From assembly GCA_021740625.1 (NCBI GenBank), contig JAIOZK010000029.1, positions 1-45,682 of the forward strand: a DNA stretch of 45,682 nt. The letters are read 5' to 3'. Source of the DNA: Bacteroidales bacterium (GTDB lineage Bacteria; Bacteroidota; Bacteroidia; Bacteroidales; JAIOZK01). A program made the translations under genes and the position numbers. Of the stretch, positions 27,337 through 36,836 are shown in pieces. Under the pieces are notes generated by a model. It had not been told where the DNA came from. It saw only the letters and a list, made by a program, of their open reading frames with translations, and made no database searches. The stretch's first letter is position 1, and each line of letters starts with the position of its first letter.

Positions 27337-28314
27337 ATGAAAATTAAAGTTCGAAGAGCAAACGTTGAAGATTTGATTTTTTTACTCCGTTTGGAAAAAG
27401 AAGCGTTTCCTTATTTTCAACAGAATTCAAAACAAAGTTTAAAAAACGGTATCAATAGTCATTTTCAGGAAGTCCTGATCTTTGCTCATCCCCAAAAAAG
27501 AAAAACGGCTGTAGGTTCGGCAGTTTTGTATAAATACAGGAACACCTTGAGGATTTATTCAATTGCTTTGTTGCCTGAATACCAAAACATGGGATTCGGT
27601 AGTATGATGATAGATTACATTAGGGAATATGCAGGCAAAAATAATTTTGGTGAGGGAATATATCAACAATCCGCTATATCAAAACACTTCCGCTTTCAGG
27701 ATATTCAACCTTTGCAGTTCGTATAAATATCAAAGTTACGGGTATTATGTGTCATTGCTTGCTTCGGCAAGAGGTCAGCGTGTTATCCCCAATATAACCA
27801 CAATACGCGATTTCAGAATTCATAATGTAATTCAATCGGCAGCCATCGAAGTTGATGAGCTGATAAATCGTTCTCTCAGGAAATTGAAGCTTAAAACTTT
27901 TTCACTGAATATATATTTCGGGCAAACCCCGGATCAAGATTACGAAATCCTGGCTATGAAGCTTTACCACTTGTTTGAAGCACCTTTGTTCAGGGTGAAC
28001 TTCATAAAGGATAAAAAGTGGTTAATCAGAAGCATTAAGATTTTGAAACATTGCATTTGGAAGATGTCCCGGCGATTATTTTACAGACAGCACAAAAAGC
28101 TGCTTCACTGATTGGCGACGGACTGTATGGCGTGGATTTAAAACTGATAAACGGGCAGGTGTATGTTGTGGAAGTGAATGACAATCCGAATATTGATTTC
28201 GGAGTTGAAGATCTTGTTTTGAAAGACTCTTTGTACGATATTCTGATTGACTCGATGATACATCGAATAGAAATAGCCAAGAATGTTCGGAAGATTAATT
28301 TCACCATTAGTTAG
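27337..28314 (+). pseudogene. Broken GNAT-RLAN-ATP-grasp (RimK-like) gene
   Basis: Three consecutive frames together resemble one fused protein. Frame 1 (27337-27726) is the start of a GNAT acetyltransferase (IYSIALLPEYQNMGFGSMMI, the acetyl-CoA loop). Frame 2 (about 27690-28030) holds an RLAN domain, the N-terminal partner of RimK-like ATP-grasp ligases (YKYQSYGYYVSLLASARGQ). Frame 3 (about 28051-28314) holds only the end of an ATP-grasp domain (GDGLYGVDLKLINGQVYVVEVNDNPNID). Intact relatives have, from memory, some 200 or more residues of ATP-grasp between these pieces, so an internal deletion plus at least one frameshift has destroyed the gene. The original would have joined an amino acid to a carboxylate. 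Confidence 0.75.
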
Positions 28315-28315
28315 T

Positions 28316-28547
28316 GTCTGTTCATAAACCCGCCCTCCTTCGCAAACCCCTCTAACTCTCCGCCTGAGGCGGAGAGAACCAGCCAACTCCTTGGTTGTGT
28401 GGGGATTACCCCTTCAGGCCACTAAGGGGGTGCGGGGGGTGGTGTAAAATTAAGACTTCATGGACGAGTTCTGGTTAGAGTTGGTCTACGGACTTATTCC
28501 ACCTAAAATGTGGATCCGTCAATAGCTTATTAATAAATCATTAACTT
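28316..28547. repeat. Intergenic palindromic repeats of Bacteroidota type
   Basis: A perfect 9-bp stem (CTCTCCGCC at 28356-28364, loop TGA, GGCGGAGAG at 28368-28376) sits in text of the form CCCTCTAACTCTCCGCC...GAGAACCAGCC...CCCCTTCAGG...GGGGGTG. This is a repeat seen widely between genes in the phylum. It separates the pseudogene from thrS. No coding signal is present. Confidence 0.6.
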
Positions 28548-28555
28548 ATGCCCTC

Positions 28556-28586
28556 TTTGCCGGTAAGATTGCTTTGTTTATCTTTG
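28556..28586 (+). promoter_or_regulatory. Promoter of the thrS-infC-rpmI-rplT cluster
   Basis: TTTG (28556-28559), a 19-base spacer and TATCTTTG (28579-28586) form a perfect Bacteroidota promoter. The transcript should start near 28593, downstream of the first in-frame ATG (28548), which rules that start out. Confidence 0.8.
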
Positions 28587-28616
28587 CACCCTGTTTTAAA
28601 AAACGAAAATGAAAGC

Positions 28617-30554
28617 ATGGTAAATATCACATTACCGGATAATTCGGTCAAGCAATTTGAGGAAGGCGTTACCGGGCTTGACATTGCCAAAAGCATCAGT
28701 GAAGGCCTGGCCAGAAATGTTTTGTCGGTTAAAGTGAATGGCGAGGTATGGGATGCCACAAGACCCATTATGGAGGATGCCAGGATTAAATTGCTCACCT
28801 GGGACGACAAGGAAGGCAGGGCCACCATGTGGCACTCCTCTGCACACCTTATGGCAGAAGCGGTTGAAAAACTTTATCCGGGGGTAAAATTTGGAATTGG
28901 TCCCGATATCGACCAGGGATTTTATTATGATATCGACCTGGGAGAGAAAAGTATAACAGATGCCGACTTTAGAAAGATCGAAGATACCATGCTTCAACTG
29001 GCCCGTCAGAAACAGGCTTTCGATCGTGAAGAAAAATCCAAAAAGGAAGCCCTGGACTATTTTTCAAAAAAAGGAGATGAATACAAACTTGAACTAATTG
29101 ATGAACTGCAGGACGGCGAGATTACTTTCTATAAATCCGGTGATTTTGTGGATCTCTGCCGTGGACCCCATCTGCCGGATACAAGCCCCATCAAAGCAGT
29201 CAAGATTCTGAGCGTTGCCGGCGCCTACTGGCGAGGTGATGAAACGCGCAAGCAGCTTACAAGATTGTACGGCATTACTTTTCCCAAGCAAAAGCAACTC
29301 AAGGAATACCTGGAATTGCTGGAAGAAGCCAAAAAGCGGGACCATCGTAAACTGGGCAAGGAACTGGAGATCTATACCTTTTCACAAAAAGTGGGGCCGG
29401 GTTTACCTTTATGGCTTCCCAAGGGAGCACAATTGCGTGAACGCCTCGAACAGTTTCTGAAAAAGGTGCAGCAAGATGCTGGTTATGAACCTGTGATCAC
29501 ACCCCATATTGGCAAAGTTGAATTGTACAAGACTTCCGGGCATTATGCCAAATATGGTGAGGACAGCTTTAAGCCTATACAGACACCAGTGAAAAATGAG
29601 GAGTTTTTTCTCAAACCCATGAACTGTCCACATCACTGTGAGATTTACAAATACAAGCCACGATCATACCGGGACCTCCCGATCCGCATGGCGGAATTCG
29701 GTACCGTATACCGTTATGAGCAAAGTGGTGAATTGCATGGTTTAACCCGTGTAAGGGGATTTACACAGGACGATGCTCATATTTTCTGTACCCACGACCA
29801 GATCAAATCCGAATTCAACGGGGTGATCGATATAGTGATGCATATTTTCAAGGCGCTTGATTTTAAGGAATTTATCACACAAGTATCCTTGCGCGATTCC
29901 AGAGACAAGGAAAAGTATATTGGAACGGATGAGAACTGGGAAAAAGCTGAAAAGGCAATTCTCGAAGTTGCCGAAGAGCGCGGACTGGATGCCAAGATAG
30001 AATACGGAGAAGCAGCCTTTTACGGACCCAAGATGGACTTTATGGTTAAAGATGCCCTGGGCCGGGAATGGCAGTTGGGAACCATACAGGTTGACTACAA
30101 CCTGCCCGATCGTTTTAACATGGAATACGTCGGTGCTGACAATATGCCACACCGTCCGGCCATGATCCATCGTGCGCCATTCGGTTCCATGGAAAGATTT
30201 GTTGCGGTTCTGATCGAACACTGTGCAGGAAAATTCCCGCTCTGGCTCACACCCGAGCAGGCTATTGTGTTGCCAATCAGTGAGAAATATCAGAAATATG
30301 CTGAAAAAGTTTTAAAATTGCTAAATAATTACGATATTCGCGCCCTCATTGACGATCGTAGTGAAAAGACCGGGAAAAAGATCCGGGATGCTGAGCTGAA
30401 AAAGATCCCCTTCATGCTGATTGTTGGTGAAAAAGAAGAGGGTGATGGTACAGTTTCTGTGAGGAAACAGGGTGAAGGAGACCTGGGAACATTTTCCATC
30501 GAAAAATTCGCAGAAATGGTAAACAGGGAAGTTGAAGAAATGATAGCCCCCTAA
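28617..30554 (+). CDS. thrS: Threonine-tRNA ligase
   Basis: A 645-aa class II aminoacyl-tRNA synthetase that charges tRNA-Thr. In order: TGS domain (about 1-63); editing domain with HSSAH near residue 73 and the CRGPHLP motif near 180; catalytic core with motif 2 ([22 protein letters not shown]) and the zinc cysteine in MNCPHH; C-terminal anticodon-binding domain (from [15 protein letters not shown]). The start at 28617 ([10 protein letters not shown]) gives the standard length. A longer reading from 28548 would begin upstream of the predicted transcription start. It heads the translation cluster with infC 84 bp downstream. Confidence 0.97.
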   Translation: MVNITLPDNSVKQFEEGVTGLDIAKSISEGLARNVLSVKVNGEVWDATRPIMEDARIKLLTWDDKEGRATMWHSSAHLMAEAVEKLYPGVKFGIGPDIDQGFYYDIDLGEKSITDADFRKIEDTMLQLARQKQAFDREEKSKKEALDYFSKKGDEYKLELIDELQDGEITFYKSGDFVDLCRGPHLPDTSPIKAVKILSVAGAYWRGDETRKQLTRLYGITFPKQKQLKEYLELLEEAKKRDHRKLGKELEIYTFSQKVGPGLPLWLPKGAQLRERLEQFLKKVQQDAGYEPVITPHIGKVELYKTSGHYAKYGEDSFKPIQTPVKNEEFFLKPMNCPHHCEIYKYKPRSYRDLPIRMAEFGTVYRYEQSGELHGLTRVRGFTQDDAHIFCTHDQIKSEFNGVIDIVMHIFKALDFKEFITQVSLRDSRDKEKYIGTDENWEKAEKAILEVAEERGLDAKIEYGEAAFYGPKMDFMVKDALGREWQLGTIQVDYNLPDRFNMEYVGADNMPHRPAMIHRAPFGSMERFVAVLIEHCAGKFPLWLTPEQAIVLPISEKYQKYAEKVLKLLNNYDIRALIDDRSEKTGKKIRDAELKKIPFMLIVGEKEEGDGTVSVRKQGEGDLGTFSIEKFAEMVNREVEEMIAP

Positions 30555-30624
30555 GGCTTAAATTTGTGCTGATGAATGATTAAATTCGATTGATATACAA
30601 ATAAATATAAGTTTAACCAATTAG

Positions 30625-30631
30625 AAAGGAG
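30625..30631 (+). promoter_or_regulatory. Strong ribosome binding site of infC
   Basis: AAAGGAG lies seven bases before an ATA codon at 30639. Shine-Dalgarno sequences are rare elsewhere in this window, so this one helps fix a non-standard start for infC. Confidence 0.65.
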
Positions 30632-30638
30632 ATACGTT

Positions 30639-31196
30639 ATAGCAGCGCAATTTCATAAACCAAGATTTGGTAGAGGACCAAGGTTCAAAAAGCCCGAACC
30701 CTACAGGATCAATGAAAGAATTACGGCGCCGGTTGTCAGGGTTGTTGGAGATAATGTTGAAACCGGTATTTATCAGATTAAAGAAGCTATTGAAATAGCC
30801 GATCATGCAGGTCTCGACCTGGTCGAGATCTCACCGAAAGCAAACCCGCCAGTTTGTAAAGTAATTGATTACAAAAAGTTCCTTTACGATAAAAAGAAAA
30901 AAGAAAAAGAGATTAAAGCCAAAACGGCCAAGATCGTGGTAAAAGAAATTCGTCTGGGCCCGAACACCGACGATCATGATTTTAATTTTAAACTGAATCA
31001 TGCCAAAAAGTTCCTCGAAGATGGAGCCAAAGTAAAAGTAGAGGTGTTCTTCAAAGGCCGGACGATCATATATAAAGAGAAAGGGGAGATCATGTTGCTG
31101 AAATTTGCCCAGGAGTTGACCGAGTACGGCAAAGTTGAGAAATTGCCAAAGCTCGAAGGCAAGAGGATGATCATGATCATCGTTCCCAAGAAATAG
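30639..31196 (+). CDS. infC: Translation initiation factor IF-3, apparent AUA start
   Basis: A 185-aa factor that keeps the 30S subunit free and checks start codons. The N-domain begins [13 protein letters not shown]...[20 protein letters not shown], and the linker is lysine-rich ([16 protein letters not shown]). The C-domain contains [14 protein letters not shown] and KVEVFFKGR. There is no ATG until residue 100 (30936), which would leave only the C-domain. The full reading frame opens right after the ribosome binding site with ATA at 30639, followed by GCA GCG. E. coli infC uses AUU, and IF-3 represses its own mRNA by rejecting it, so the same control is likely here. rpmI and rplT follow. 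Confidence 0.88.
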   Translation: MAAQFHKPRFGRGPRFKKPEPYRINERITAPVVRVVGDNVETGIYQIKEAIEIADHAGLDLVEISPKANPPVCKVIDYKKFLYDKKKKEKEIKAKTAKIVVKEIRLGPNTDDHDFNFKLNHAKKFLEDGAKVKVEVFFKGRTIIYKEKGEIMLLKFAQELTEYGKVEKLPKLEGKRMIMIIVPKK

Positions 31197-31223
31197 TAAT
31201 CATAAATATAAATACGAACGGAA

Positions 31224-31418
31224 ATGCCAAAGATGAAGACGAAGTCCGGTGCTAAAAAAAGGTTTTCCTTTACCGGCTCGGGTAAGATCAAAAGAAAGCA
31301 TGCGTACAAAAGCCACATTTTGACCAAGAAGTCGAAAAAGCGCAAACGCAACCTGGGTTACGATGCAATCGTTGACCCTGCTGATGTGAAAAATGTACGC
31401 AAAATGCTGAACAAGTAA
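31224..31418 (+). CDS. rpmI: 50S ribosomal protein L35
   Basis: A 64-aa basic ribosomal protein with the family start [14 protein letters not shown], the middle [17 protein letters not shown] and the typical C-terminus [12 protein letters not shown]. It begins 27 bp after infC and precedes rplT, the conserved infC-rpmI-rplT order. The spacer to rplT (75 bp) contains a REP-like hairpin. Confidence 0.98.
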   Translation: MPKMKTKSGAKKRFSFTGSGKIKRKHAYKSHILTKKSKKRKRNLGYDAIVDPADVKNVRKMLNK

Positions 31419-31450
31419 TCAAATTGTTTAACTTGCTTTATGCCGAAAGA

Positions 31451-31466
31451 TCCGCCGGCTGGCGGA
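31451..31466. repeat. REP-like hairpin in the rpmI-rplT spacer
   Basis: TCCGCC-GGCT-GGCGGA forms a 6-bp stem with a four-base loop. It belongs to the same CCGCC/GGCGG palindrome type as 28356-28376. It sits inside a ribosomal protein operon and is not followed by a T-run. Confidence 0.55.
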
Positions 31467-31493
31467 CGCTGAAGCAAAAAAAAGAAAAGTAAA

Positions 31494-31838
31494 ATGCCAA
31501 GATCAGTAAATGCAGTTGCTTCCAAAGCTCGCCGCAAAAAGGTGATGAAACAAACCAAGGGCCAGTGGGGAAGACGTAAGAATGTTTGGACGGTCGCAAA
31601 AAATGCGCAGGAAAAAGGTTTGCAATACGCATACCGTGACAGACGAACCAAAAAGAGAAACTTCAGAGCATTGTGGATCCAGAGGATCAATGCCGCTGCC
31701 CGCGAACATGGAATGTCATATTCCGAATTCATGGGTAAAGTTCACAAGAAAAATATTGATATCAACCGCAAGGTTCTGGCCGACCTGGCCATGAACCAGC
31801 CCAAGGCTTTCAAAGCCATTGTGGACGCTTTGAAATAA
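31494..31838 (+). CDS. rplT: 50S ribosomal protein L20
   Basis: A 114-aa ribosomal protein that binds 23S rRNA early in 50S assembly. Typical motifs are [17 protein letters not shown] near the N-terminus and [19 protein letters not shown] in the middle, with YSEFMGKV and [13 protein letters not shown] towards the C-terminus. Length is standard. It is the last gene of the cluster and is followed 10 bp later by a clear terminator. In many bacteria L20 represses its own operon through the mRNA leader; I found no obvious mimic fold by eye. Confidence 0.98.
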   Translation: MPRSVNAVASKARRKKVMKQTKGQWGRRKNVWTVAKNAQEKGLQYAYRDRRTKKRNFRALWIQRINAAAREHGMSYSEFMGKVHKKNIDINRKVLADLAMNQPKAFKAIVDALK

Positions 31839-31848
31839 TTATATTTTT

Positions 31849-31875
31849 CCCCTCGCTACGGCGGGGGGTTTTTTT
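31849..31875 (+). terminator. Terminator after rplT
   Basis: CCCCTCGC (31849-31856), loop TACG, GCGGGGGG (31861-31868), then seven T residues. This is a strong GC stem (one G-U pair) closing the thrS-infC-rpmI-rplT cluster. Confidence 0.9.
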
Positions 31876-32209
31876 ATCAAAGATGTTTTTGAGCAACGAA
31901 TGCACGAATGAAAAAGCAATGTAATTGCACAAATTATTTGGATGAAGGCATGATCGCAACCAAATATCCAATACTCAATTTCTATTAAGCAGCGTACGCC
32001 CCATCAAATGGACAACTTGCCTGACGGAAGTCAGGTTGATTATTGTGTGTTGGTTATTGGATATTAAAATGACAAATGACTAATAACCAATGACCAATAA
32101 CCAATACACATTCCCAAAAATAATTCATGCATTCGTGGCTTTTTTAATTTTCTTAATAACCTTTTCCACATAATTCCCTAATTTTATCCCGACCAAAAAT
32201 CATTATATC
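31876..32209. other. Gene-free stretch with dispersed and inverted repeats
   Basis: Three repeat signals are visible. GAATGCACGAATG near 31898 pairs with ATTCATGCATTCGTGG near 32124. A small hairpin CCTGAC-GGAA-GTCAGG lies at 32020-32035. TGTGTTGGTTATTGG near 32044 is inverted against CCAATAACCAATACACA near 32094. All are typical Bacteroidota intergenic repeats. The promoter of the next gene could not be fixed. Confidence 0.5.
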
Positions 32210-33109
32210 ATGAGAAAGATGTATTTATTCCTGATGCTGGGGGTTTTCCTGGTATCATGTCATGAGCAAAGCAAAACCGGTGATGAAGATACCTTCACTT
32301 TTGCCTTCTTGACCGATATTCATGTTCAACCTGAGAAAAATGCCATGCAGGGTTTTCAGCAAGCAATTAATAAAGTAAATGAACTGAATCCAGACTTTGT
32401 AATTACGGGTGGTGACCTCATCATGGATGCCTTGGGTGCAAGCTACGGGCGTGCAGATTCGCTTTATAATATTTATGATTCCATGCAGGGTGATTTCAAC
32501 ATGCCAGTATACAATACCATGGGCAATCACGAGGTTTACGGAATTTATGAAAGCAGCAAAGCCGACAGCCTTCACCCGGAATTCGGAGAGAAAATGTACG
32601 AACAGCGGCTGGGTGAACGCTATTATTCTTTCGATCACGAAGGCTGGCATTTCATGATCCTGGATGCCATTGAAGAACCCGGGCATTATTATATCGGTGA
32701 GATCGATTCGGTACAAATGAGTTGGATCCGCAAGGATCTGGCGAGTGTTGACCAAAGTACACCGGTTGTGATCAGTACCCATATCCCTTTTATTACAGCC
32801 ATGAACCAGTTCTGGGAAGGTCCTACAGCAGAGGTGAAAGATAGCTGGGTGGTGACCAATGCCCATGAAGTACTGAAACTGTATCAGGACCATAATCTCC
32901 AACTGGTTCTGCAGGGGCATCTACACATTTACGAAGATATTTATATCAATGGCATTCATTTTATTACAGGGGGTGCGGTTTCAGGAGCCTGGTGGAGCGG
33001 TCCGAACCGTGGAACTGAAGAAGGTTTCCTGCTCGTAGAATCGGAACAAAATAGTTTCGACAGCGAATATATTGATTATGGGTGGGAAGTGAAGAAGCCC
33101 GAGAAGTAA
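32210..33109 (+). CDS. Metallophosphoesterase lipoprotein
   Basis: A 299-aa calcineurin-type phosphoesterase. The N-terminus MRKMYLFLMLGVFLVSC is a lipoprotein signal with the lipidated cysteine at 17. The two-metal site is complete: D36 and H38 in TDIHVQ, the aspartate of GGDLIMD, GNHEVY, the histidine of STHIPF, and QGHLHIYE. It would hydrolyse a phosphate ester or phosphodiester in the periplasm or at the cell surface; the substrate cannot be told from the sequence. It stands alone on the plus strand, convergent with the regulator gene that follows. No TTAACA-type direct repeats with 11-bp spacing were seen before it, so no link to the Pho-like sites elsewhere. Confidence 0.9.
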   Translation: MRKMYLFLMLGVFLVSCHEQSKTGDEDTFTFAFLTDIHVQPEKNAMQGFQQAINKVNELNPDFVITGGDLIMDALGASYGRADSLYNIYDSMQGDFNMPVYNTMGNHEVYGIYESSKADSLHPEFGEKMYEQRLGERYYSFDHEGWHFMILDAIEEPGHYYIGEIDSVQMSWIRKDLASVDQSTPVVISTHIPFITAMNQFWEGPTAEVKDSWVVTNAHEVLKLYQDHNLQLVLQGHLHIYEDIYINGIHFITGGAVSGAWWSGPNRGTEEGFLLVESEQNSFDSEYIDYGWEVKKPEK

Positions 33110-33176
33110 GATGCTTAAAAAGCGTTAATGATTCTTGATCCTTTGATCCTGGAAGGGGCTGGTATCCAGTATCCAA

Positions 33177-34562
33177 TCAAGCCTCAATCTTATACTTCTT
33201 CAATCTCCTGTCGAGCGACTGCCATGTAATATTCAGCATATCGGCAGCTTTGGATTTGTTGTTATCACTCAGGTTCAGCGCCTTTTTGATCAGGCGGATC
33301 TCGGTTTTTTCGAGGTCCATATCATCCGGGGCAGGTTCTTTAGCTACATTTGTGTCAGGGTATTCCAGTTTATCTGTGATCATGCGGAAATGTTCCTTTT
33401 TCAGGCTATTGTCTTCACAAATGATCACCGCACGTTCAACCAGGTTCCTTAATTCCCTTATATTGCCAGGATAGTCGTACTTTTTTAGCAGCTTCATCGC
33501 CTGCTCATCCACCTTTTGTATATTTTTGCCCATCTTTTCGGAATAATCTTTTACAAAACCCTTGATCAGGAGGGGGATATCTTCTCTTCTTTCCCGCAGG
33601 GGCGGAATATGTATGATGAAGGTGCTGAGTCTGTGATAAAGATCGAAACGAAATTCTTTATTTTCTGCCATGGATTCCAGGTCCTGGTTGGAAGCGGCAA
33701 TAACCCTTACATTCACTTCCTTCATTTTATGTGTTCCCACCCGGCTTACCATTTTTTCTTCCAGCACACGGAGCAATTTGGCCTGTTGAGATTGCGGCAT
33801 GTCCCCAATCTCATCCAGAAACAGGGTTCCGTTGTTGGCGAATTCAAACCAGCCTGCTTTGTCTTCGGATGCACCTGTGAATGCTCCTTTTTTGTGTCCG
33901 AAGAATTCGCTTTCGAAAAGGGATTCAGGGATGGCTGAACAGTTTACCGAATAGAAATACTGGTTTTTACGTTTGCTCATAAAATGGATTCCCCTGGCAA
34001 CAAGTTCCTTGCCTGTGCCGCTTTCGCCGGTTATCAGGACAGAAGTATCATTTGTTTCTGCAATTTTCGACATCAACTCGATGACTTTTTTGATGCCGGA
34101 ACTTTTTCCGATCAGGCGTTGCCCGATTTCCTTTTCTATTTCTTTTGAAAGAAAACCATAACTCTTTTCAACTTCTTTTAGCTTTTGCTGTAAACTGATA
34201 AATCTTTTTGTCCTTTCGATGGTATTGTTGATCTCGATCAATCGGAAGGGTTTCTGGAAGAAATCTGCTGCACCATAGCGCATGGCCTCGATCACTGCAT
34301 TCATATCCCCGTGTCCTGAGATCATGATCACCTCTGTGTCGGGATATTCTGATTTTACCTTCTTTAGATAATTGATCCCATCCATCTCAGGCAGTTTGAT
34401 GTCGAGGATCAGTATATCAATCTGATGATGCTGTAAGAACATATCAGCTTCCGAAGGAAGTCCTGCCTTTTTTACGATAAACTTTTTACCCAGTAAAAAC
34501 TCCTCGATTTCGTCCCGGACACGCTTTTCATCATCTAGTATTAGAATCCGTATGTTGTGCAT
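33177..34562 (-). CDS. Sigma-54-dependent response regulator (NtrC/AtoC type)
   Basis: A 461-aa transcription activator. It has a receiver domain (1-120; acidic pocket DDE at 10-12, phosphoacceptor D54 in [12 protein letters not shown]) and an AAA+ domain (about 155-385) with Walker A GESGTGKE and the sigma-54 contact loop GAFTGA. Walker B is in [11 protein letters not shown] Fis-type helix-turn-helix closes the protein ([22 protein letters not shown]). It starts 9 bp after the stop of the sensor kinase gene, so the two form a pair. Target promoters were not found in the window. Confidence 0.95.
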   Translation of the reverse strand: MHNIRILILDDEKRVRDEIEEFLLGKKFIVKKAGLPSEADMFLQHHQIDILILDIKLPEMDGINYLKKVKSEYPDTEVIMISGHGDMNAVIEAMRYGAADFFQKPFRLIEINNTIERTKRFISLQQKLKEVEKSYGFLSKEIEKEIGQRLIGKSSGIKKVIELMSKIAETNDTSVLITGESGTGKELVARGIHFMSKRKNQYFYSVNCSAIPESLFESEFFGHKKGAFTGASEDKAGWFEFANNGTLFLDEIGDMPQSQQAKLLRVLEEKMVSRVGTHKMKEVNVRVIAASNQDLESMAENKEFRFDLYHRLSTFIIHIPPLRERREDIPLLIKGFVKDYSEKMGKNIQKVDEQAMKLLKKYDYPGNIRELRNLVERAVIICEDNSLKKEHFRMITDKLEYPDTNVAKEPAPDDMDLEKTEIRLIKKALNLSDNNKSKAADMLNITWQSLDRRLKKYKIEA

Positions 34563-34571
34563 ATTCTTTTG

Positions 34572-36803
34572 TTATTCTTTATTTATGGGAATTGAAATAT
34601 TCATCCTTGTGTATTCATTTACCATGCTATCCACAACGATCGCACCACCAAGTTCCTGGATGATGCCGTAAGATACCGAAAGACCGAGCCCGGTGCCGAT
34701 CTCATTCTTCTTCGTGGTGTAGAAGGGATCAAAAATATTCACTTGTATTTCTTCGGGTATGCCCGCCCCGTTGTCTTCAACAATGATGCTGGCTACAGAA
34801 TCTGAAATTTTTGAATAAATGTTGATCTTTTTGTGATAATCTTTATGATCGCCATTGGACTCTTTATCATCGACGGCATATTTGGCATTTGATAGCAAAT
34901 TCAGGATGACCTGTTCAAGCCGGTATTTATTGGCAGAAATCCTAATGGGGTATTTTGCCAGTTTCAGGCTCAGGTCAACATTGTGGTTCTTATATTGTGT
35001 TACCACCATTCCCAGAGCATCCTTGATCACTTCATTCACATCAATATTTTCGGAATGAATGATGTCCTGGTCCTTGGAGAACAATCTCACGTGATTGATA
35101 ATATTCCTGATCCTGTCGATATCTTCGAAAATATCCGAGAATTTGTTTTCCAGGTAATATTTATCCGCCTTGTTTTCTTCCAGTTTAATAGAAATATTAT
35201 CGATGGCCATTGAAATCCCGCCGAGAGGCTGGTTGATTTCATGGGCAATGCCGGCGGCCAATTCTCCCAGCGATTCCAGCTTGGATTTCTGTATCAGCAG
35301 GTCTTGTTGTTTTTCAAGTTTTTGCACTTCCTCACGAACCCTTTGCTCAAGTTTCTGGTTAAGTTCCTGCAATTCTTCTGCTGTTTGTTTTCTCTCCGTA
35401 ATATCTGTAATGAAAGTTAATACAGTAGGCTCATTCTCCCACTGTATCAATGTTGATTTCATCTCGAACCAGCGAAGGTTTCCCTGTTTATCAATAATCC
35501 GAATGTCGTACCTTTCCGGAGCTTTTTTTCCCTGGATGCGCAGGAGATGATTCTGCAAGGTTGTTTCTTTAAAATCCGGATGTACAAATTCTGTGATGGA
35601 TTTTCCAATACATTCTTTCGGCAGATAACCGGTCATTTCAAACAATTTGGGATTGGTAAATTCAATAACCCCATTCATGGTCAGGATGATCCCTTCATTT
35701 GCATTTTCAAAGATCTGCCGGTATTTTTCTTCGCTTTCCCGCAACATCATTTCGGCAAGCTTTCGCTCATTTACTTCTTTTTGCAAATCTTTGGTTCTCT
35801 CCGTTACCCTTCTTTCCAGTTCATTATTCAGGGTTCTCAATTCTTCCTCAACCTTTTTCCGGTAAATGGCTGCTCCAAATATATCGGCTGCCGCAGAAAG
35901 GGCTTTTATCTCGGCCAAAGTCCAGTCCCGCTCATTTTTACAATCATCAAAACCAATAAATCCCCACCAATCCTTATCGCAGAAAATTGGGACCACCGCA
36001 AGGGAAATAATTTCCTGGGCACCCAGTAATTTTTTTTCTCCTTCTGGAAAATCTACCACCTTTCCATAAATGCTCTCACCTTTTGGAAGTCTTTCTACCC
36101 ATCGGTCGAAACCTATTTCCAGGAAGTCTGCCTTTTGTAAATAAGGATTGTTTATCTGTGATTCAATTCCTTCCCTGACCCATTCAAAGATCTGACTGGA
36201 GAATGTCCTACCATTTTCGTTTGTGCTGTTTTCAAAAATATACACCCTGCTAACATCTGTTGCCATTCCCATTCTGGATAGCACCTCAGGAACGCTCTTT
36301 TCACCATATGAATACTGCAGAAATATCTCGGCTGCATATCCCACCGCCTTCAGGATAGACTCGCTAATGCTCAGGGCATGTTCAGCTTCACGTCTTTTGA
36401 TCTCCTGGTTTTTCAGTTCTTTTTCCAGCAATATGCTTTTGGCTTGCGCGCGTATGGATTCAAAAAGCTTATCATTGTTTACGGGTTTCAACAAAAAGCC
36501 TTTTACCCCGAATTCAATGGCCTGGATGAAATACTGAGGCTGACCATAGGCCGACATGATGATCACCTTGGCATCCGGATTTGCCTTCAGGATCTTCTTC
36601 GACATTTCAAGGCCGTTCATCACCGGCATCTTGATATCGGTGATCACCAGATCGGGTTTGTTTTCATGGTAAGACTTTAAACCTTCTTCGCCATTTTCGG
36701 CGATATATAGTTTTTTTACCCTTTTTCCCAGAATTGTCTGGTAAACATTGCGCAAAATCTTTTCATCTTCTACATAAAGAACTGTTATATCAAATTCTGT
36801 CAT
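34572..36803 (-). CDS. Sensor histidine kinase with N-terminal receiver, GAF and PAS domains
   Basis: A 743-aa protein with no membrane segment, so probably cytoplasmic. The order is receiver domain (1-125, phosphoacceptor D56 in LVITDIKMP), linker helix, GAF-like domain (about 150-330) and coiled coil (ELERRVTERTKDLQKEV). A PAS domain with PAC end follows (about 360-485, ending TFITDITERK), then a second coiled coil. The HisKA region has the phosphorylated histidine in GIAHEINQPLGG, and the ATPase domain has N-box NLLSNAKYAV, G1 DNGAGIP and G2 GTGLGLSVSYGI. It probably phosphorylates the NtrC-type regulator encoded 9 bp downstream. An N-terminal receiver suggests it takes phosphate from a second kinase. 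The signal is unknown. Confidence 0.94.
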   Translation of the reverse strand: MTEFDITVLYVEDEKILRNVYQTILGKRVKKLYIAENGEEGLKSYHENKPDLVITDIKMPVMNGLEMSKKILKANPDAKVIIMSAYGQPQYFIQAIEFGVKGFLLKPVNNDKLFESIRAQAKSILLEKELKNQEIKRREAEHALSISESILKAVGYAAEIFLQYSYGEKSVPEVLSRMGMATDVSRVYIFENSTNENGRTFSSQIFEWVREGIESQINNPYLQKADFLEIGFDRWVERLPKGESIYGKVVDFPEGEKKLLGAQEIISLAVVPIFCDKDWWGFIGFDDCKNERDWTLAEIKALSAAADIFGAAIYRKKVEEELRTLNNELERRVTERTKDLQKEVNERKLAEMMLRESEEKYRQIFENANEGIILTMNGVIEFTNPKLFEMTGYLPKECIGKSITEFVHPDFKETTLQNHLLRIQGKKAPERYDIRIIDKQGNLRWFEMKSTLIQWENEPTVLTFITDITERKQTAEELQELNQKLEQRVREEVQKLEKQQDLLIQKSKLESLGELAAGIAHEINQPLGGISMAIDNISIKLEENKADKYYLENKFSDIFEDIDRIRNIINHVRLFSKDQDIIHSENIDVNEVIKDALGMVVTQYKNHNVDLSLKLAKYPIRISANKYRLEQVILNLLSNAKYAVDDKESNGDHKDYHKKINIYSKISDSVASIIVEDNGAGIPEEIQVNIFDPFYTTKKNEIGTGLGLSVSYGIIQELGGAIVVDSMVNEYTRMNISIPINKE

Positions 36804-36836
36804 CTGGCTCGTGTTTTTTTCATTGCAATGATGCTA

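Noticed and set aside
32130-32209. TTAATT/TTAATA before the metallophosphoesterase as a Pho box
   Set aside because: The two units are about 9 bases apart, not 11, and there is no third unit.
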